NCBI GenBank assembly: GCA_037976565.1
Contig: CP137674.1
Location: forward strand, 4,959,284 to 5,023,283
DNA length: 64,000 bases
Reading direction: 5' to 3'
From: Mesocentrotus franciscanus
Lineage: Eukaryota; Echinodermata; Echinoidea; Camarodonta; Strongylocentrotidae
Numbering within the stretch: position 1 is the stretch's first letter; the number at the start of each line of letters is the position of its first letter. The notes under the pieces are model-generated. The model was not told the DNA's origin and did not search any database. It saw only the letters and a program-made list of their open reading frames with translations. Shown here one piece after another: positions 60,359 to 64,000 of the stretch. Made by a program: the position numbers and the translations under genes.

Positions 60359-61075
60359 TTGTATGATTGGTAAGAACAGGAAGAACAATGAAAAGACACA
60401 TTTTGTATATCCAAAAGTCAGACAATAGAGAAACAAACGTCTCGCTGAATTTTGAGGAAAATAATAACTATGGCTTATTTCAGCTCTAACAGGTATCATG
60501 GCAAAATGCGTTCCCTGAAATAACCTTGTTCTTTATTTGTCCATCACAGTATCATGGCTTTGAACAGATGATATACTATGTACTTAACACTGCATTTATC
60601 CAATGCCCAATATTCCTTGCAAGATCAGATTTTAGTAAAACAGCCACAACTGTGCATGGATACATCATTTATTGATCTTATATCACTCCAGGTCATCGGA
60701 ACAATCAGTAAAGTCTACAATCATATTGGCCATGCAATATTCACAAAGACAGGCATCCTTCAAAGTTAAGGGATGCAGATGGAATACTGAATAGACCTTC
60801 TTGCAATCCACCTGTTTTCTTTGTTAGTGAACCCATAAAGTACTGGATACGTCCATCTCTTACAAGACTTGATAGCAAAATGTAGTATAGTTTCCCGGGG
60901 AATTAAGTCAGTGAATTCAATCTAAGATTCAATTTGCAAGGCTCCACAAATAATTTTACCTACTGTACAAGGGGTCACTTTCAAGACAGGCACAGTCACA
61001 GTAAGACATACCCACACTGCATAATTCTTCAACTGGCGAGCAATTCTACAAATGAGGACATTCTGACAGGCATAT
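60359..61075. other. Non-coding sequence
   Basis: No gene, RNA or repeat recognised. Confidence 0.4.
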
Positions 61076-61162
61076 ATCATCTGTTCATAGCGAAAAGGGC
61101 AAGAACTCTGTATTAGAGAATATCAGTTTTAAAAGCCCTTCTGGCTCCAAACAGGTGATATG
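61076..61162. repeat. PAL80 element, complete
   Basis: ATCATCTGTTCATAGCGAAA with GGGCAAGAACTCTG, paired with AGCCCTTCTGGCTCCAAACA and GGTGAT. Confidence 0.75.
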
Positions 61163-61884
61163 TATTTTTGAAAATTCACTTTTTAAGGGTCAAAACACAT
61201 TATGCTGTACAGTACATACAAAAACAATATTAACCTTATTTTCCCCTTCAGGTTACAGATAAAAAGATAGCCCTCTTTGATCTAGAGACTATACTCAGAA
61301 TTAAAATATATTAAGGTAATAGTTTTTATTATATATATGTTACTTCTTTCACAAAAGGGTGAACAAAGGTCTGTTCACCGAAATGCAGCTTGTACGCAGT
61401 CCTACAGCAACATCTACATAAGATGTAGTAGGCTCTCATAGATTTTGATCTCATATTACAAAATGATTTCATTAAAAGCCAATGACGTACAGCTGAGCAG
61501 CTAACGTACTTGCTATCCCGCTGCAAGGCCCATCGGGTTTCATGGGAAGTTTCATTATATCTGTCTGTGTTTCTTGGGCAACAAGACTATCTTACTGGGA
61601 AGGTCCATAACTTGGTGAAATGAAACGGTTGCTGGGTAATTGAATATGCCAGATTATATCCCATTTCAAACGATGCTATAAGATGTTTGGGGCAAGAGCT
61701 GTAAATTCCAGATTGCCCATGATATACATGTATATACATGTATATACATTTAACTTAAAGCATCTTTGAAAATGAAAAAATAGAAAAGACAATCAAAATG
61801 CTTGTCCGAGGCATGCTCAGCATTATAGCAACAACAAATTTATGCAAAGTCGCATTATTATAATAGGTGAGTTATTGGAGTCCT
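61163..61884. other. Non-coding sequence
   Basis: No gene recognised. TATACATG repeats occur at 61722-61750. Confidence 0.4.
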
Positions 61885-62042
61885 GGGCCCCGTCTTATAA
61901 AGAGTTGCGATTGATCCAAACCCATCGTAAGTCCTCTAATCAATCGCAAGTTTGCATTCCCCTATCCCTTATGTACATAGTTGCGATTGATATTGATCGC
62001 AAATAAGTTGCGATTAATATCAACTCTTTATAAGATGGGGCC
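61885..62042. mobile_element. Short MITE family J, copy 2
   Basis: GGGCCCCGTCTTATAAAGAG at the left, with a complementary right end CTCTTTATAAGATGGGGCC. Collinear with 53445-53603 (TTGCGATTGAT in place of TTACGATTGAT). Confidence 0.9.
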
Positions 62043-62087
62043 TTGGAAAGAAAAATCCATAAAATTGAATAAATTTGATCATAACCT

Positions 62088-63343
62088 GGGCCCGTATTCA
62101 ATAAACTTCTTAAGCATTAAATCTATTAAAGTACTTTTTCTTAAATTTTGGCTAAGAAAAAATCTTAGCCAAAATTCGTATTCTATTACAGCGTTAGGGG
62201 CTAAGAATTTTGCCTTAAGAGTAAGAAGAATTCTTAGATTTTATCTAAGAAAAAGGGCTTAAATAGCATGTCGTATTCTATACAATCGAGATATCTAAGA
62301 TAAGTAAGAAATCTACCCTATGTTTAAGCATACTACTGAGGATGCTTAAATAGGGCTTCGGCACCGGCATCTCGGTGCTGCTGCAAGCAATGTTGCTTCG
62401 GGTGTCGATCAAATGGAATTAAAAAACATACGGATATATGCAGCGCGAGCGCAGGTTATCACTTGACCTATATCAACGTAAGCTTCGCGTATACGTAGTA
62501 TAGCGTCGGCGGCGCAGTGCGCAGGAGCGCCATATAGCTTAGGTATTTGTGTATGTTTGTTTGTAATACATTTCCAGCATATACGTACGGTACTAGTAAA
62601 GTAGTAGACCGCATTCATAACACTACTTTTAATATATTATGACATAGCTGTCGATAAATCATATCTTAGTCATTGGCTTTAAAATATGGAAACAGTGAAT
62701 GATGTGTCATCGGCATGATGTTAGGTGAGAAAAATTTGTTATATTATGGGTCTGATAAAAGTTAAATTAAGCTACTTGATTAATTTTAGGCTATCTATAG
62801 CAGTAGACGATGTAAGGCACTAAGGGTAGCTCCAATGCTAGCGCTGACCAGCCGGCTAGCGATCGACGGCGCTAACTTCATTGACCCTAGGCCCGCGGCA
62901 TAAGATGTTTGACAGAAAAGTATAAAAAGCCTACGGTGGATGTTCGATCTAGATCAGGGGGTCTCGACTAGACTACCTTAATAACTAATATTTTAGTGTC
63001 AGTTGGCCAAGCCTAAAACAATGCTGTGAGCACCATTCCTCCCATACACTCTATCTTCCATACGTTTTGTGTATAATTTTCGTGCCGTGCGATTTTTATT
63101 TTAACACGCAAATTGCATAGGCAAATTGAGCTGCAATGAAGTCGCTCGACTCGACCAACTTGACTTTCCAACATGACGTCATCGGCTCTTAAGTATTTGT
63201 CTTATCTGTCGTCTATTAAAGCTAAGACAAACTGCTTTACGTGTTTAGAATACGGCTAAGGCAACTTTCTTAACCTAGACAAATTCTTAGACATTTTCTT
63301 AGACTTAAGAAAAATGTCTTAGAAGTTTATTGAATACGGGCCC
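62088..63343. mobile_element. 1.26-kb element family K (GGGCCCGTATTCAATAAAC ends)
   Basis: Near-perfect ~25-bp inverted ends: GGGCCCGTATTCAATAAACT at 62088 and AGTTTATTGAATACGGGCCC ending at 63343. Inside are further CTTAG/CTAAG inverted blocks and a CpG-rich core around 62440-62540. No transposase frame was seen; the open frames 61981-62262 and 62409-62618 overlap repeat arms and core. Confidence 0.85.
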
Positions 63344-63667
63344 TGGTCTATAGAGCAGGTGTGAATATTTTTTTTTGGTTGCATTTTCTTATTTCATCCA
63401 TAACCTACTGCATTTCATCAAATTCAAAGTAAGAGCAAAAAAAGATCAGTTGGCAGTGCATTTCATTCTCAAGGAAAAAGAATAGTATAACAGACAAATT
63501 GATTTAAAGCTGCTTGCTTCCCATACTCTTTGCTAGATGGAGAAATGTAATTGCCAGGTCAAACATGGAATTAAATGCATGTATCTGCTTCAAGGCAGTT
63601 CCATATAGATCTACCCCCATTTCCATCGAGGTTCATACGATATACCCAACTGTCCTCCTAAATTCAG

Positions 63668-63829
63668 AGCAGAGAGCGAGGAGACAAGAATTCTACCGCT
63701 ATGACGTCAATTTCCTGGAAGAAGTGCGGAATGCTGTACGAAGCAATCATGGGAGTACACTTGTGGAGGTTTTATGTTTTTTACAAGGAAGGCTTTTCAA
63801 ATATGGACAGTTCTTAAGGGAGGAATTAG
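63668..63829 (+). CDS. Possible internal exon of an unrecognised gene
   Basis: 162 nt between a plausible acceptor (CTCCTAAATTCAG) and a plausible donor (TTAG followed by GTTAGT), with the same phase at both ends. The frame reads QRARRQEFYRYDVNFLEEVR, then NAVRSNHGSTLVEVLCFLQG and RLFKYGQFLREEL. The composition, charged and helical with few Ile/Asn/Lys codons, is more protein-like than the surroundings. I do not recognise the family. The open frame itself extends from 63514, but the part before the acceptor looks less coding-like. Confidence 0.35.
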
Positions 63830-63895
63830 GTTAGTTTCCATTTCACGATTTAAAACTTTGGGATGTACAGTACAATATTCTTTCCAAACCAGAAC

Positions 63896-64000
63896 GTATC
63901 GTCTGTTCAGAGCCAGAAGGTCGTTAACTCTGTGTTAAAATATATGGGTGGTATTCTGATAGTGCGTACTAAGTTAAGCCTGGCTTAACTTAGTCCACAC
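63896..64000. repeat. PAL80 left arm interrupted by hairpin family H (cut by window end)
   Basis: ATCGTCTGTTCAGAGCCAGA, AGG, then TCGTTAACTCTGTGTTAAAA up to 63945, and from 63946 GGGTGGTATTCTGATAGTGC, the terminus of family H. The junction (TATAT then GGGTGG) is the same as at 51100/51101. Confidence 0.7.

Overview
The window is eukaryotic nuclear DNA: AT-rich, intron-bearing, crowded with short inverted-repeat transposons, tRNA-derived SINEs and microsatellites. There is no operon, rRNA, tRNA or CRISPR array. The repeat style (hairpin MITEs with TTAAAGG or GGGCCC ends, SINEs ending in GCGCTATATA plus ATT repeats) and an SLC4A11-type exon fit a marine invertebrate, most likely an echinoderm such as a sea urchin. 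That placement is inference; no species marker was seen.

Layout. 1-4084 is a C-rich satellite with a higher-order period near 1.36-1.41 kb that flips strand near 3470. 4448-9045 is a nest of insertions: a degenerate minisatellite split by a repeat rich in AGGTCA half-sites, and a dead non-LTR retrotransposon split by a GC-rich element and a MITE. 9046-10864 is AT- and CT-rich without genes.

10865-18528 and 19029-26668 are near-identical copies that end flush against a 500-N gap. 28543-37326 and 37827-46582 are a second such pair around a second 500-N gap. Both look like unmerged overlapping contigs (haplotigs), so the middle contig (19029-37326) adds only 26669-28542. Removing one copy of each overlap and the Ns would shrink the locus to about 46.6 kb.

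Coding content is sparse. Two minus-strand exons (31180-31220 and 30584-30791, repeated at 40436-40476 and 39842-40047) join in phase and resemble the N-terminal cytoplasmic domain of SLC4A11-type transporters. A decayed partial copy of the larger exon lies just downstream. A UNC93-like fragment lies at 21730-22194 and is frameshifted in its twin at 13593-14056. A possible unassigned exon is at 63668-63829. Most other open frames are accidental or lie inside repeats.

The most unusual structure is an ~80-bp near-palindrome (called PAL80 here), present at about twelve loci between 29 and 64 kb and not noticed left of 29 kb. In three loci its loop carries another inverted-repeat element: one family at 34041 and a different family at 51101 and 63946. 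All family names here are descriptive and were not matched to a database.
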